A DNA stretch of 64,000 nucleotides from Stictocephala bisonia (Eukaryota; Arthropoda; Insecta; Hemiptera; Membracidae), in assembly GCA_035578905.1 (NCBI GenBank), contig JAQJVL010000004.1, positions 8,726,144-8,790,143 of the forward strand, in the 5' to 3' direction. Numbering within the stretch: position 1 is the stretch's first letter; the number at the start of each line of letters is the position of its first letter. Both the position numbers and the translations under genes were made by a program. The notes under the pieces were generated by a model that saw nothing but the letters and a program-made list of their open reading frames with translations, had not been told where the DNA came from and did no database searches. Below are positions 1-12,874 of this stretch, piece after piece.

Positions 1-349
1 TTATATGACAAGCAAGTACGATCCTTTCATATGACAAGCAAGTACTATCCTCTTATATGACAAGCAAGTACGATCCTCTTATATGACAAGCAAGTACGAT
101 CCTCTTATATGAAAAGCAAGTACGATCCTCTTATATTACAAGTAAGTACGGTCCTCTTATATGACAAGCAGTTACGGTCCTCTTATATTACAAGCAATTA
201 CGGTCCTCTTATATGACAAGCAAGTACGATCCTCTTATGTGACAAGTAAGGACGATCCTCTTATATGACAAGCAAGTACGGTCCTCTTATATGACAAGCA
301 AGTACAATCCTGTTATATGACAAGCAAACACGATCCTCTTATGTGACAA
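1..349. repeat. 26-bp tandem minisatellite
   Basis: About 13 head-to-tail copies of a 26-base unit with core ATGACAAGCAAGTACGATCC. Copies differ by single substitutions such as ATATTACAAG for ATATGACAAG. The array already runs at base 1, so it continues upstream of the window. It ends where the sequence becomes ACTCACCAGTCC. No open frame persists because 26 is not a multiple of three. Confidence 0.95.
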
Positions 350-1794
350 ACTCACCAGTCCAGTACTTTATTCATATATAAAGAAAAACGGTCATAGCAT
401 TGTATTATTAAAATACGGAATACATTTTTTTTAAATAAACATATCATTATTTATTAAATGGATATACTTGTTAGTGGGTAACATAATTAATTACCTTTAT
501 GAACTTATTAACATATAAAAATAATTTAATATTTTAATTACTAGGTAAACACAATTAATCACACTAATCTGTACATTAAAGATGTCCAGTGGTGGGAAAT
601 GTACTACCTTACTTGTAATAGTGCCAATAAATAGAAATAGTACAATGATATACATTGATAATTATGTATCGTTGAAATAATTGTTCTATTCATCCACAAA
701 AAGTGGTTTCGTAACAAAAAACCTGTTTTCAACTAGGCAAATCCTATCCCTAAACACAAACCAGCTATTTTTCAATTACACATACAAAATTTAAACATTA
801 AACCATCAAATCAACAGATCAAAATATTCTATAGTTGAATGTTAAAAGTTAACTACTCAGGTTCAAGTTGTTGTACCATTGAACGTGTATATTTCATATT
901 AACAAAATTAGTTTTGCATTTTGAGTCAGTTGTTTAATTATGTGATGTTTGACAAACGTGTCGTATTATATTGTGATACTGAGTCATTATGTGTACTATC
1001 CTAATAATTACCAATAATCTTACCTCTATTATAACCACCAAAACATGAAATTTACTGAAGTGTAATATGGTTATCATTAATGGTCAAACGCATATTAACT
1101 TTATTAGCATGAGCTGTGCAGAAAAAAATAGTAAGTAATAAATTATTTGGTGACTAATCGATTACCATGGTGACCACGGTAATCTACTCGTATTTGCCTC
1201 TACGGCAAACTATCCTAGTAAAAGTAGTACTCTGGTATCCTGGAACCAACTTCAAATGAACATTATTTAGTTGGATGGGCAAAGAGACTTTGAAAACACT
1301 CCCAAGTAATTTTTAAGGATAATTGACAGGATTCAAAGGTATTAAAGGCTGCTTAATTACCTGTCATAAAGATATTTTTACAGTTGAATTTATTTAGAAA
1401 CTGTAGCTTTGCAAACATGGATAGTAGAGATATGCCATTAAATATATGCAAGCCGATTTTTTCTATGCAATGTCATGACTACTATTTATGAAAACTTATC
1501 TTTATTCATAATATACTGTATGTGAGCAAGCACACTGAGTATATCATGAGATGTATTAGTAAAACACACATATCTCGAAGCTACATGACAGATACCTCTG
1601 CGTATCGAGTAATTTGTGGATCGTGGTTTCATTATTGTTGTTTTTTTATTTTTCACTCCTCTCAAGGTTCATTATTAACTAGATGGGGACTGAATATGAA
1701 AAAAATGGACACCCATAAAATATTGTATCACGTCCAATTCAGTCTCGATAGCTCTTGAGGGGCCAAATTTTGATCTTTTGAATTGCTTTTTAGC
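350..1794. other. AT-rich stretch, no feature found
   Basis: Low-complexity AT-rich DNA. The only open frame here (1522-1758, 78 codons) has no recognisable motif and looks like chance. A short imperfect palindrome centred on GGTGACC lies near 1175. Nothing else could be supported. Confidence 0.6.
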
Positions 1795-2190
1795 TCACAT
1801 TTACTGTTGAGTCAATGGGCTGCATTCATAACCTTGATGTGATACAGAGGTCAAGTGACAGAAGTCAAGCACTTCGAGCTGTCAGCAGGGTTTACTACTC
1901 CTTGAATAATTTCAAGCCTGCTACTCGCTAATTTTTGGCAAGCCTTGTTCCACCACACCTGCAAACATATATTTCTTATGGAGCTGTACACGTACAATGA
2001 TCTTTAAGATGTACGGCATAGTATACACTATAAGATAGTGTCTAGATCCATATTCGGCTGCATCACGTTGCTCCAACATAGTGTCTAGGTGTTAAAGAAA
2101 ACAATTTCTCTCTGCTGATAGTAGCAGACAGTTTATAATTACAAGTGAGCCTGGACTGGATATAGCTTCAGTTCTTATGAATAAATAAAT
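1795..2190 (+). pseudogene. Possible LINE reverse-transcriptase C-terminal relic
   Basis: Conceptual translation across several frames gives QALRAVSRVYYSLNNF followed after a frameshift and stop by YISYGAV. This resembles the end of a jockey-superfamily reverse transcriptase, where a basic alpha-helical stretch precedes a [HY]xxYGxxxW motif. A better preserved version of the same motif (ISYGALVWN) occurs at 15399-15425. The fragment is strongly decayed, has no start or stop of its own, and is followed by an (AAAT)-rich tail near 2185. It could be chance similarity. Confidence 0.3.
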
Positions 2191-2494
2191 AAATTTAAAA
2201 AAATAAACACCTTACTCCTGGCCACCATTGGATTTTATTCTTAGCGAGGAGCTGTAATTATCATTATAAGCAATTTTAATTGTTTTAGTGATTTGATTAT
2301 GCGTGTTACTAAAAGTAACACATTAACTATATTTTTGACATTATAGAATCAGTAAGGTTTAGCTTCTGCATTTGTCTATATAGCTTATGGTTTTTTGTCA
2401 GCTACCATTTTTTTAATTTTAAAATTAGATAAAAGATGCGTTTAACTTGGAAATCTCCAAAAGTCACTATATATTGATAGAAATAGCAATGTAA

Positions 2495-3850
2495 AGTGAT
2501 CTCCTGTCACAGAGCTAAATCCAATCCAACAAGCCATTTAAACCTGCCTCACTGATTCTATTTATGCTAGCTAATCTCTCCGTAAAATAGCGCAAGGGGC
2601 ACTCTGTAACTATGTGATCCATTGTTTGGATGGACTCTCCACAATCACATGACTGATCTACTGTCAATCTTCATTTGTATTTCCAGTACTTACATCTGCC
2701 CACTCCAGTTCGGAACCGATTCAACAATGTCTACTCCCTACGAGGGAGGTTCATACATACAGTATTGATGGATCGTTAATAAGAAACTTATTACGTCCAT
2801 CAAAACTCTTCCACCTTATGGCCCAGCTAGAATTGGGTGAGAATTTGATCTGCTTCACTGGAAATCAGTGTGTAGAGGTGAGTTTCGAAATTTTAAGAGA
2901 CAGTTCTGACGAGTGAGATCCGGGGTAATGGGGAGGTGTGGAGCATTCCAGATCTTATTGAATTCTTTACGTAGTGCTCCTGACGTCTTATTTCTGGAGG
3001 AGCTATATTACACAAGACCGGGAGCCAAGGTAGTGGAGCTGCCATGAGAGTGTTACTAATAGCTCTTTTAAGTTGGACCCTATTAAGTTGGACATCAATC
3101 GCCTTTGTATGTGCGCTATTTAGTCATACGGGAACACTGTATTCAGCAGCTGAATAAACCAGTAACAAAGCAGTAGTACGCAGGATGTGTGCGTTGGCTC
3201 CTCAAGTTGTTCCAGCGATATGATGTAGTACATTTGCTCTGGTTTTAATTTTAGCTGCTGTTTTTTGAAGATGGCTTTTAAACGGCAGCGATTGATCTAA
3301 CGTTACTTCTAGGTTCTGTGGGTGATCATTGTGGTGGAGCTTTGCATAATTTAGAAAGACATTTAATTTTCAATTGTTGAAGGGTTGGGATTCAGCTTCT
3401 AGGTTCTAAAATATTCTTTGAGGGTTGCAATATCATTTGTGAGTATTTATTCAGTAGCTGTGAAAACTTTGTTTTGATAAGCTAAAGCAATATCGTCTGC
3501 ACATATAAATTTCCTAGACTTGGTGATTGGGATGTCAGCAGTATACACGTTAAATAAAATTGTAGCAAGTACGGACTCATGTGGCAGACCATCGTTCAGA
3601 TGTCTAAAAGGGCTTTCTTTACGACCGAACTTTTATTAGCCTGGCACTAAGCCTTGACTCGAGAAGTCACAAAAGAAAGGGACAGTGAAGGAGGCTGTAG
3701 AACTTTGCTCCATACCGTATCATAAGCCACTGTTAGATCAACAAAAGCTGTTGATGTTTTTAATTTCTTTTCAAACCCGTTCTCGATAAATGATGTCAGA
3801 GCCAGAATCTGGTTCCTACAACTCCTGCGTTTGTAGGAAATCTGGAAACT
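2495..3850 (-). pseudogene. Jockey-superfamily LINE ORF2 relic (RT and C-terminal domain)
   Basis: Reading the minus strand from about 3850 down to 2495, broken frames give the ordered landmarks of a non-LTR retrotransposon polymerase. They are RRSCRNQILALTSFIENGF, then FVDLTVAYDTVW (first catalytic Asp), GLPHESVLATILFNVYTADI, FICADDIALAYQ (the second motif, normally YADD, here CADD), a thumb region with YSAAEYSVPVW, and the C-terminal LNRFRTGVGRC plus a Cys/His cluster CDCGESIQTMDHIVTECP. The 5' part (endonuclease, ORF1) is missing, as in a typical 5'-truncated insertion. There are many stops and frameshifts; for example a TAG sits where RREW is expected just before TLLNRFRTG. Related 3' sequence recurs at 29598-29735. 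I am confident of the family level, less so of the clade. Confidence 0.9.
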
Positions 3851-4819
3851 TTTAACAAATAGTGTAAATATGTAGCTCGTAAGGAATAAAAGTACACATA
3901 ATAATAATTCATAGCTACCTTCATTTACTGACTAAGTTTGAAGGAATGTCATTATTTAAATTCTAGTAAATGTTTTGAGTCATCTGCCAAGACAAACACA
4001 ATGTTACTTGATAATTTTTCTTTTCTTCGTGAATAAGACATTTTTAATTTTAAGTCTAAATGTTCAAATCGGGATCTTACTGTAATAATACAACTATTAT
4101 GAATGTAAGAACAGAACCTTAGAATTTTATTTCTATAAAACTTGAGGAAACACTTGAGAATATTTATTTTTTCATATAGACTTTTAAAATATTGACTTAA
4201 ATTTTTTCGCATATACTATCACACGTTATTAGTATGGTAAAGAAATAACAATATACTTATTTCCTTGAATGTAAATACAGGATAATTTACACATATACTC
4301 GTATATTATTGTGGAAATTATTGTGGAATTAAAAACATATGTGTTTTATATGATTTCTTTTTTCAAATATTTGCATGCCAATTTTCTCTATGTAAAATGC
4401 ATCTCTGCCTTTTATTATATTTATGAGAACTAATCTTTTTTGTTCATCATATTTGTGGTCATATTTATCGGAACAAAGTTATATAACACTAAAAGCTAGC
4501 TATTTAATCTTTCGTGTGCTGTTCTTATGAAAACTAGCATTAAAAATGAAAATATAAATACAAAAGAATACGTAAAATTGTAAAATAATCTAAATATTAT
4601 GAGATAAAATTAAAAGGAATGTAAAACAGAGGATGTGTGGGCGAGAGCCAAAGGGTACAGGCTTATATGACTTTGTACATATAAAAAGTTAATGGTTTTA
4701 AACAATTGTACCAGTTACATTGTTATGCTAAGCGACATTATACTAAGGTATTTAATGAAGGCGTACATTTTACGCAGTTTAATTTCGACTTCAAAGTATT
4801 AAAATTATTTATCCTGTAT

Positions 4820-4870
<51 letters not shown>

Positions 4871-5250
4871 ACATGAAGTGCTCACAAAAATGTTGTCTTG
4901 TCTACGTAGTGATATCGCATTACTGCAAATTTTAAGCTTTGAAGCATATATTTTATGAAATACATTTTTTCAAACAAACAACGGCGAAAAGTAGAAGAAC
5001 AGGGAAACGATAAATTAAAGGTTTCATATAGGCGATATCAAATGTTGCGTTGTACGCCAACGATGTGCGTTCCGGAAGTTCAAACACGTACTATATAAGC
5101 TTTCTGCAAAATATTACTTTACGGAAGTAGAGTAATGTTTCATAGAACCAATAAATAGTATTTTTCAAAGTATTATGTGTAAAATAACTTATGAATTTTC
5201 TATATGAGACTTTACAAATTTGAACAAAGTGTGCTTTGTATTAACTTTGA
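3851..5250. other. AT-rich intergenic stretch
   Basis: No coding or structural feature other than the poly-T tract listed separately. The 86-codon minus-strand frame at 3952-4212 has no recognisable motif and lies in low-complexity sequence. Confidence 0.6.
4821..4869. repeat. Poly-T tract (49 bases)
   Basis: Uninterrupted run of 49 T. On the minus strand this would be a poly-A tail, so it may mark a retroposed sequence running towards higher coordinates, but no recognisable body was found beside it. Confidence 0.9.
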
Positions 5251-5431
5251 GATCTCTTCCGTTAATTCACTATTACAACCGTAACATTGGTTATCCTAAC
5301 ATTACCAAACCAAAGTTAACATACAATAACTAAACCTAACCAATTATAACATAACCTAACAAAACCTAACATAACATTACCAAACCTAACATAACCTAAC
5401 CAAAGTAGTGGTAGTGAATTAACGGAAAAGG
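5251..5431. mobile_element. MITE with TTCCGTTAATTCACTA termini, copy 1
   Basis: The left end reads CTTCCGTTAATTCACTA and the right end is its reverse complement, TAGTGAATTAACGGAA, giving a near-perfect terminal inverted repeat of about 17 bases. The 150-base interior is a run of imperfect CCTAAC/CATAAC motifs. A second element with similar termini and interior lies at 51466-51755. There is no coding capacity. The target-site duplication was not resolved. Confidence 0.7.
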
Positions 5432-6426
5432 TCCTAAACCTTGCTACCAAGCAATACTGTTATGAAACCAGTCACTAATTAAAGTGGTTCCAGTTGTAGA
5501 AAATGGTTTCCTGAAACAATATCTCTGCCATCGTTAAGGACAAATTAGTTTAATGCATTTAAGCAAAATATTCAATGTGTTTAACTAATTCGCAATAACA
5601 TTTGTACAAATACATTACCGGTACTTATATTTAAGTGCTACATTTAAAATTATCTAATTAATAATTACTGGGAAAGGTTGTTATATTATGAATTAAACTG
5701 TGTGGAATTGCTGTAATTACACAAAAATATAGTAAATGTGTAATAAACTTATTTTATTATAGACACTAGAAAAATAATTTGATGACCATTTACGTTCGTT
5801 TGTATAAACGTATAAAACCTTTTAAATCTTCAGTCAAATCACTCATATAAGTGTTTCGGGATTATTTTATTATAATATTGTCTATCAACCTTGGTCCAAA
5901 TATCTTGTTTGGACCTATCCAACCTTGTTTTATCTTGATATTAATCTATGTGTACTTGATTTATATAGCTCAATATAAGTGTCTCTACCTTATCTACTAA
6001 CTCAACAAAGATTTTTCTTTATTTCACAGTCATAGATATTTAATGAAAATATAATGCAGAGTATTTTTATGCTAAATATTTTTTCAAAGACCTGTCAAGA
6101 CATATCACGCACCTACTAGAATATGTAATAATTTTTATATGTTTACTCTGATGAAACCCTACGTCGTAACTATAAACAATACAAGTAACAGAATCTGTTT
6201 TCACCTTATGTCAGTCCTATTGAATTCTTCCCATGTCATCAAGAATTACCAATACATTCGTGATGTATACATGCTCCTTAGTTTATAATAACAATAAATT
6301 AGCATATTGTACATGCAATTACTTTATAATGAAAGTAAAGCCAGGAAGTATTTGATTATAAGTTGGTCAGCAGGGATAGATGAAGTATATGTATGAAATA
6401 TTTAGTTTATATTCTTTATTATGCTT
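5432..6426. other. AT-rich intergenic stretch
   Basis: No open frame, repeat or RNA-like structure that I can support. Confidence 0.6.
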
Positions 6427-6700
6427 ATTTATGGCATCGTATGTCTAAAAATAGTCCTGTTTAGTAAATATATTCTTGTCAGTGTCATAGTATATTTCTC
6501 CTGGGTTGTCTAGGATTCAGGTGTCCATTTGTTACCATCCACTCATATTGTATTCTATTTATGGCATCGTATGTCTACAATCAGTCCTGTTTGGTAAATA
6601 TATTCTTGTCAGTGTCATAGTGTATTTCCCCTGAGTCGTCTATTGTATATTTCCCCTACACTCATATTGTATTCTATTTTATGGTTTGCACGTCTATTTC
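6427..6700. repeat. 130-bp tandem duplication
   Basis: ATTTATGGCATCGTATGTCT starts at 6427 and again at 6557, followed in both copies by AGTCCTGTTT, a TTCTTGTCAGTGTCATAG block and a TATTTCYCCTG block. A third, truncated copy begins near 6673 after CTCATATTGTATTCTATTT. Two full units plus a partial one suggest an early-stage minisatellite. Confidence 0.85.
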
Positions 6701-7265
6701 CTCTTAATGTTATGGTAATTTATTTATTAATCGAACTTTAGTATCTTTGAGTAGTTTATAATTTTATTATGTTCTACCTAATACAGGATCTTTTCTCATT
6801 TTTATTTAAATAGAAATAAATATGTCAAAGTGATCATTTTTTGTAATTCCAACCTCTTTATTTTAAACTAATCTAGCTCTGACTTTAACAATTAATAAAC
6901 GGGGAGTATATTATGTCTGGAAAAACTTAAATATGTTCATTATTCATTGAAATATAAATTCGAAACTTATCAATCGTGATAGGAATCGGGCATCTACTTT
7001 TTAGATCATTGTTCATTCATATCAAACTAACGGGGGCGTCCTGTGTAGGATATCTACAATAATCTTTATAGAAGCATATACTTTGTGATACATCACTTTT
7101 AAGGGTACTGTAAACTGATTTGAACGCCACAAATCTCATCTCTGAGGAATCACTCCAACAGAGAATAGCGTACTTTGAGTATTGAAAATTGTCGATGATA
7201 AGTAATTTTAGTTTTTTATTTATTTATTTTTAGCTTATTGACGTCATTGGTATTTTTCACTTAGT
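6701..7265. other. AT-rich intergenic stretch
   Basis: No supported feature. Confidence 0.6.
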
Positions 7266-7384
7266 CTTTACAAACTTTGCTATGGAACATCGGTCCAAAC
7301 CCATTAAGCAAATTTGCTGTGTAACTCCCGAGATATTAGGCCGTGACCCTCATATGAAGCGGAAGTGCTAACCACTAAGCTAGC
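7266..7384 (-). mobile_element. Possible tRNA-derived SINE fragment
   Basis: On the minus strand this begins TAGCTTAGTGGTTAGCAC, a good match to the RNA polymerase III A box as found in tRNA-derived SINEs (TRGCNNAGTGG). A tRNA-like GAGGGTCACGG follows, but I see no convincing B box, so this is at most a 5' fragment. It lies in otherwise AT-rich DNA. Confidence 0.35.
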
Positions 7385-9061
7385 TAGTTTTAACTTGGTT
7401 CTTGCCACAAAAATGTTTTACAGTAAATTTTCCAACATTTTTAAAAAAGGTTTAATGGATATAAAACTAAATTTTCATTTTGAGCTGGTTTTATTAGTAA
7501 AATTGCGATCCATTTTTAGTGCTTCAAAGTGGGCAAATAATGATTTATTTTATTAATTTCTTATAAATATGAAAATTAATTTATGGAAAGGCTTAACGCT
7601 AACCTTTTAGCACCAGCGATGACAAAGTAAATGTTTGAACTGTCTCCCTTCTTCAGTTTGACAATGAAGTAAAATTGAAATTGTTTAACATGACTAATGT
7701 TCAAGATTCGAAGTGCTCTATTTTATGATATAGAGATTCCTTAGAGATTCGGTTTGTAGCATTCAATTCAGTTTAATATACCCTTTAAAGTTGTGTATCG
7801 CAAAGTATAGGCTTCCATCAAGAATATTGACGACACCCTCGACAGCACGTCCCCCAGTAGTGTGAAATGACTAAACAATGCTTCGAAATGTACTTTGCCT
7901 CTTTTTGGCTATCAAGCAAATCAAATGCCTCGAAAAGGCCTAAGAGCTATTAGGATTGTACAAATTTCGAATTTACATTTCGATTAATAAAATAATTTTT
8001 GAATGTTTCCAGACATACCAGACACCATGAATATAGTTCATTAAATACAATTTAAACTAACCTTAAGTATTTGTTGATGTGAATTAAATGCTTTATGATG
8101 TTATTATTCACTATTTAGTATACTTTTTAACAGTGATTTATTCGTAAAATGATTAGTTTTAGTTGGTATGGCTTGTGCATTGTAAATATATAAGAATTTG
8201 AAGTTTCGTAAATTAATTTGAATTTGAGTAATATCGGCAGCTTACGTACAGATTACGTGCAGCTTGATTATAATGAAAACATACTCTTTAATATTTCCCT
8301 TTTACGACAATACAACATTCCATAAATATTCAAAGCATTTTTAGATAAACTTGTTGGTTGTTTTCATAGCAGATGGAAACGTTTGCACCATACACCACAT
8401 TCATAAACTCATATCACCAACCCGAACATCAGATGACCCTCTGACATTAATAATCGGTGATTCGACTTCACTCCTAGCGATAGCTGAGCGTCGCACAGTC
8501 ATGTTGCAGAGGTTAGTCCGTCACTTACTAACCGTTACATTTAGTAGCCACATAGTATAAGAAAAGTATTTTCATTCAAATATAACTTCGTTTAACAAAT
8601 TCAAATCTAACAACGATTAATTTACTGGAATAATTTAGTTTGTCTTCATTAATAATGGAATACGCCCAACACTAATTGTACTTCTTTCACGAATAAACTA
8701 TTCAATTAAACCAGGCCACCTTGTAGAGGTAAGTCTGCCTTCCGTACGAAAAGAAATATTAATGATGTACTGGAATTGTTGAATGGTTAATGGAGCGTGA
8801 TTTAACAACAAGTAACTCGCACATCGAACACTCAAACTCTCATTTATCTTTCAGCGTTGCAAGAAATTGTGCAACTACTACGCATTCTAATTAGTTTTCT
8901 TCCCGTTGCCCACTCCACTGGATGAAACACTCCATTCACAACAAAATAAACCACAGTCATTTGTATGATAAATAATATATTTCGTTATGTCTGCTTTAAT
9001 TAATCATTGTGATAATAGAATCTTATGTACTGATTTTACGCGTAACCTAAAGATTAAATAT
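7385..9061. other. AT-rich intergenic stretch
   Basis: Two short open frames (7365-7556 and 8351-8560) show no recognisable motif. The interval 8380-8530 is more GC-rich than its surroundings and could be an old unidentified repeat. Nothing further can be supported. Confidence 0.55.
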
Positions 9062-9230
9062 TATTATTTCTTTTTTAACTGCACTCACCAGTTCAAATGG
9101 GCCTGCAGGCCTGTGTGTGAATTTTATTCAATAAGTTAAGTACCGACCGTTGACTCAGTGGGGATTCGAACCTTGGACCTTAGCCTCCGCAGTCCGAAGC
9201 CTTATTACTGATCCATTGTGTACCGAAAAT
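9062..9230 (-). mobile_element. tRNA-derived SINE (antisense)
   Basis: Read on the minus strand, a tRNA-like head carries a degenerate A box (TGGATCAGTAA, 9204-9214) and, about 40 bases on, a perfect pol III B box GGTTCGAATCC (9162-9172), with the conserved CCCAC following. A tRNA-unrelated body of about 90 bases follows, then an A-rich tail (TTAAAAAAGAAATAATAA) near 9062. Head-body-tail order and spacing are those of a SINE. Cloverleaf pairing is not intact, so it is not a functional tRNA gene. Confidence 0.7.
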
Positions 9231-9860
9231 TATTACCTTATTCTTATTAATTAATTTAATTTAGTTATTAATTATTTTATTATTAAATTTTTATTAATTA
9301 TTTTATTAATTAAATTAATACACTTACTAATTTACATTTATTAAATGACAGTGAGCATTGTGCTTTACATAAACGTTACTGTCTAAGTTACACAAACTTA
9401 CAAATTAGATTCTAGAAAAGAAATAAAAAAATATATAATATTATTATTGTTCTTGAAAATTTTTGTTTTATGTCAATGAATAAGTTTTATTTCACTCGAG
9501 TTTAAACATATTAAAAATCACTTATTTTTGTCTTGACTGAAGATAAATTTGTATCCATTGAAATAGCCGACAGTTTTTATGATTATACCAGAAGTTTAAT
9601 TTGAAAAAAGTCTTTACAACCTCTACATAAGCTATAGAAATAAACGCATTTAAAAATTTGCCCAAATTTGACTATTCATTTAAATAAATATAGCATTTTG
9701 AGGTTTATCTTTAAAAGATGTCCTAACAGCAATCTCAATTTTCTTTTAAGAAAATGTTTCTAAAAATGTTAGTAATTTTCAGAAAGAGTTATTTACTTTG
9801 AGGCTTTCGATATAAAATTTATAAGCTTACTTTGTTCGTTCTTTTACTATAATTAGTAAC
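9231..9860. other. Very AT-rich stretch
   Basis: Contains TTAATTA-rich low-complexity DNA at 9235-9330 and no other feature. Confidence 0.6.
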
Positions 9861-11309
9861 CAAAGATTATTTAAACACTGTTACTTAAAGAATGGTATAA
9901 CAATCTCCACGAAGTGTGTCCAAAGAATAGTTAAACACTGTTACTTAAAGAATGGTATAACAATCTCCACGAAGTGTGTCCAAAGAATAGTTAAACACTG
10001 TTACTTAAAGAATGGTATAACAATCTCCACGAAGTGTGTCCAAAGAATATTTAAACTCTGTTACTTAAAGAATGGTATAACAATCTCCACGAAGTGTGTC
10101 CAAAGAATAGTTAAACACTGTTACTTAAAGAATGGTATAACAATCTCCACGAAGTGTGTCCAAAGAATAGTTAAACACTGTTACTTAAAGAATGGTATAA
10201 CAATCTCCACGAAGTGTGTCCAAAGAATATTTAAACTCTGTTACTTAAAGAATGGTATAACAATCTCCACGAAGTGTGTCCAAAGAATAGTTAAACACTG
10301 TTACTTAAAGAATGGTATAACAATCTCCACGAAGTGTGTCCAAAGAATAGTTAAACTCTGTTACTTAAAGAATGGTATAACAATCTCCACGAAGTGTGTC
10401 TAAAGAATATTTAAACACTGTTACTTAAAGAATGGTATAACAATCTCCACGAAGTGTGTCTAAAGAATAGTTAGATACTGTTATTTAAAGAATGGTATAA
10501 CAATCTCCACGAAGTGTGTCCAAAGAATAGTTAAACACTGTTACTTAAAGAATGGTATAACAATCTCCACGAAGTGTGTCTAAAGAATATTTAAACACTG
10601 TTACTTAAAGAATGGTATAACAATCTCCACGAAGTGTGTCCAAAGAATAGTTAAACACTGTTACTTAAAGAATGGTATAACAATCTCCACGAAGTGTGTC
10701 CAAAGAATAGTTAAACACTGTTACTTAAAGAATGGTATAACAATCTCCACGAAGTGTGTCCAAAGAATAGTTAAACACTGTTACTTAAAGAATGGTATAA
10801 CAATCTCCACGAAGTGTGTCCAAAGAATAGTTAAACTCTGTTACTTAAAGAATGGTATAACAATCTCCACGAAGTGTGTCCAAAGAATAGTTAAACACTG
10901 TTACTTAAAGAATGGTATAACAATCTCCACGAAGTGTGTCCAAAGAATATTTAAACACTGTTACTTAAAGAATGGTATAACAATCTCCACGAAGTGTGTC
11001 CAAAGAATAGTTAAACACTGTTACTTAAAGAATGGTATAACAATCTCCATGAAGTGTGTCCAAAGAATAGTCAAACACTGTTACTTAAAGAATGGTATAA
11101 CAATCTCCACGAAGTGTGTCTAAAGAATATTTAAACACTGTTACTTAAAGAATGGTATAACAATCTCCACGAAGTGTGTCTAAAGAATAGTTAGATACTG
11201 TTATTTAAAGAATGGTATAACAATCTCCACGAAGTGTGTCCAAAGAATAGTTAAACACTGTTACTTAAAGAATGGTATAACAATCTCCACGAAGTGTGTC
11301 CAAAGAATA
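9861..11309. repeat. 60-bp tandem minisatellite, about 24 copies
   Basis: Twenty-four near-identical copies of a 60-base unit containing ACTTAAAGAATGGTATAACA and TCTCCACGAAGTGTGTCCAA. Unit length is constant with no indels. Variation falls at a few sites: AGTT versus ATTT, ACACTG versus ACTCTG, CAAAG versus TAAAG. A rare double variant (GTTAGATACTGTTATTT) appears in the copies at 10470 and 11190, exactly 12 units apart and in the same local context, showing that multi-unit blocks were duplicated. Confidence 0.98.
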
Positions 11310-12698
11310 ATTATTAAACAGAACCAAAAGTATTATGGTACTTTGGTGAAATACAAGGATTCAATATGTACTAGGGGAAACCCTTGCACGATTCACGTCC
11401 CAACACTGTCACTAGCTGTGCTAGAGATAGTGATTTTTTAGGCTTACTATAAATATTAGTCGGTAAATTGTATTAAATAAAATCATATTATATCATTTAT
11501 TTACAGTGACTAAATCACTACAACTTATTGGGTGTTTATCGTATAAATATAAACACCCAATGCTGTTACTTAGCATATTTCAAAAGTGTTTATTTCATTT
11601 ATTGTATTTATTAGCTAATGATTACAGACACACAAATAGACATGTATTTTTATATATTAACAGACCTAAGAAAACTTCCACTGATTCAATCAGAATTACT
11701 CTCTATAACCTTCAAAAGAAAGATCTATGACCTTCTCAATACCATAAACATAGTTATTTATATCCCTACAGCTATCAACATTTCATAAACATTAATTATG
11801 AAGACCCTCTAACTAGGGTCTTTTTTAGAAGATGACCCCATTTTTGAAAAATTCTTTGAAATTGAGGAACCTTGAACATCAGTGGGGCGTACTATCAGAT
11901 ACAAAACGATTAAAGATAGTTACAACAGTTGTGAAAAATGAAGATCTAATTACACAACTCCGAGCAGGGGGAAATATTTTGACACCTCAATCGTAAATAT
12001 TGATAAAGAAATAAGGGATTATTGCATGAAAAAAACTGCTCCAAGTATTATAAATACGGATTCAAGATAATCCGTATCTAGATAATAGCAAATAAATATG
12101 TAGGCTAATTTGTAGCTTAACGTTACGCACACTCATTGGTTAAAAGTGTTATTGACTTTTAGAGTTTACCTTGAACTTCACTTTTTAAGTAAATCACCGC
12201 CAACTTTTGTAACAATGTGAGGCTTCCTTAAGTATATATTGACATTGAAGAATGAAAATTATTGTCCTACCCACAAATTCAAATTTAAGTTCAAAGTGTT
12301 TTCATTACAGTAGTTGTTTGAAAAGTTAGTTTTATTTTATGCTTAAGTTTAATACTTTCTATATTGTACCAGACCCACAAAATTCACGTTCCATTACCAG
12401 TGAGAATATTTACTCGAGAGTCAGATGACATTTAAAAATTATTGCGCCAAACAACACGTGAAATGCCTGTTTTAATTGACCCGGATACTCAGCCATGTTG
12501 TGAGCCAACTCAGAGATGTATGATCCGATCGATAGAGCTGTTGCTCAACCTATCTAAATATCCAGCTTACAGTAAACCACCTATTGAGATAAATATATAG
12601 ACAATATCATCAATCTTATATATTAAACATCTGTGATTTGTTTTGATCAATTCTCATTTAAGGCGAGAAATATTATTGCTTATTATTCGCTCGTGATG
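11310..12698. other. AT-rich intergenic stretch
   Basis: Includes short hairpins (listed at 11527; also GACCCTCTAACTAGGGTC near 11803 and TACGGATTCAAGATAATCCGTA near 12055). No coding similarity; the 74-codon frame at 11506-11730 has no motif. Confidence 0.6.
11527..11561. other. 13-bp perfect inverted repeat (hairpin)
   Basis: ATTGGGTGTTTAT (11527-11539) pairs with ATAAACACCCAAT (11549-11561) across a 9-base loop. No transposon termini or RNA gene features are associated with it. Confidence 0.75.
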
Positions 12699-12874
12699 TA
12701 AATTAGGTTTCCTCATTGCACTTCATCACGTCTAATCGTGAATTGTATATAAAAATGTTGAATTAAGTCCAACAATAGATATCAGAGAGAATATTTTGGA
12801 TCAAATAGAGAACAGTGTTTAGTTGCTACTGTATTAGTTTGTATAGGCTACTATATTAATCATTATAAGTTGAC
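12699..12874. repeat. 176-bp dispersed direct repeat, copy A
   Basis: Matches 16557-16732 along its whole length with no indels and about five substitutions, in the same orientation. Flanking sequence is unrelated on both sides of the two copies. No terminal repeats, pol III boxes or reading frame were seen. Origin unknown. Confidence 0.9.

Noticed and set aside
1..349. CRISPR-like array
   Set aside because: The 26-base units are contiguous with no unique spacers; same conclusion for the 38-, 39- and 60-bp arrays. Context is eukaryotic.
9062..9230. Functional tRNA gene because of the perfect B box
   Set aside because: The A box is degenerate, cloverleaf stems are not intact, and the sequence continues into a non-tRNA body with an A-rich tail, as in a SINE.
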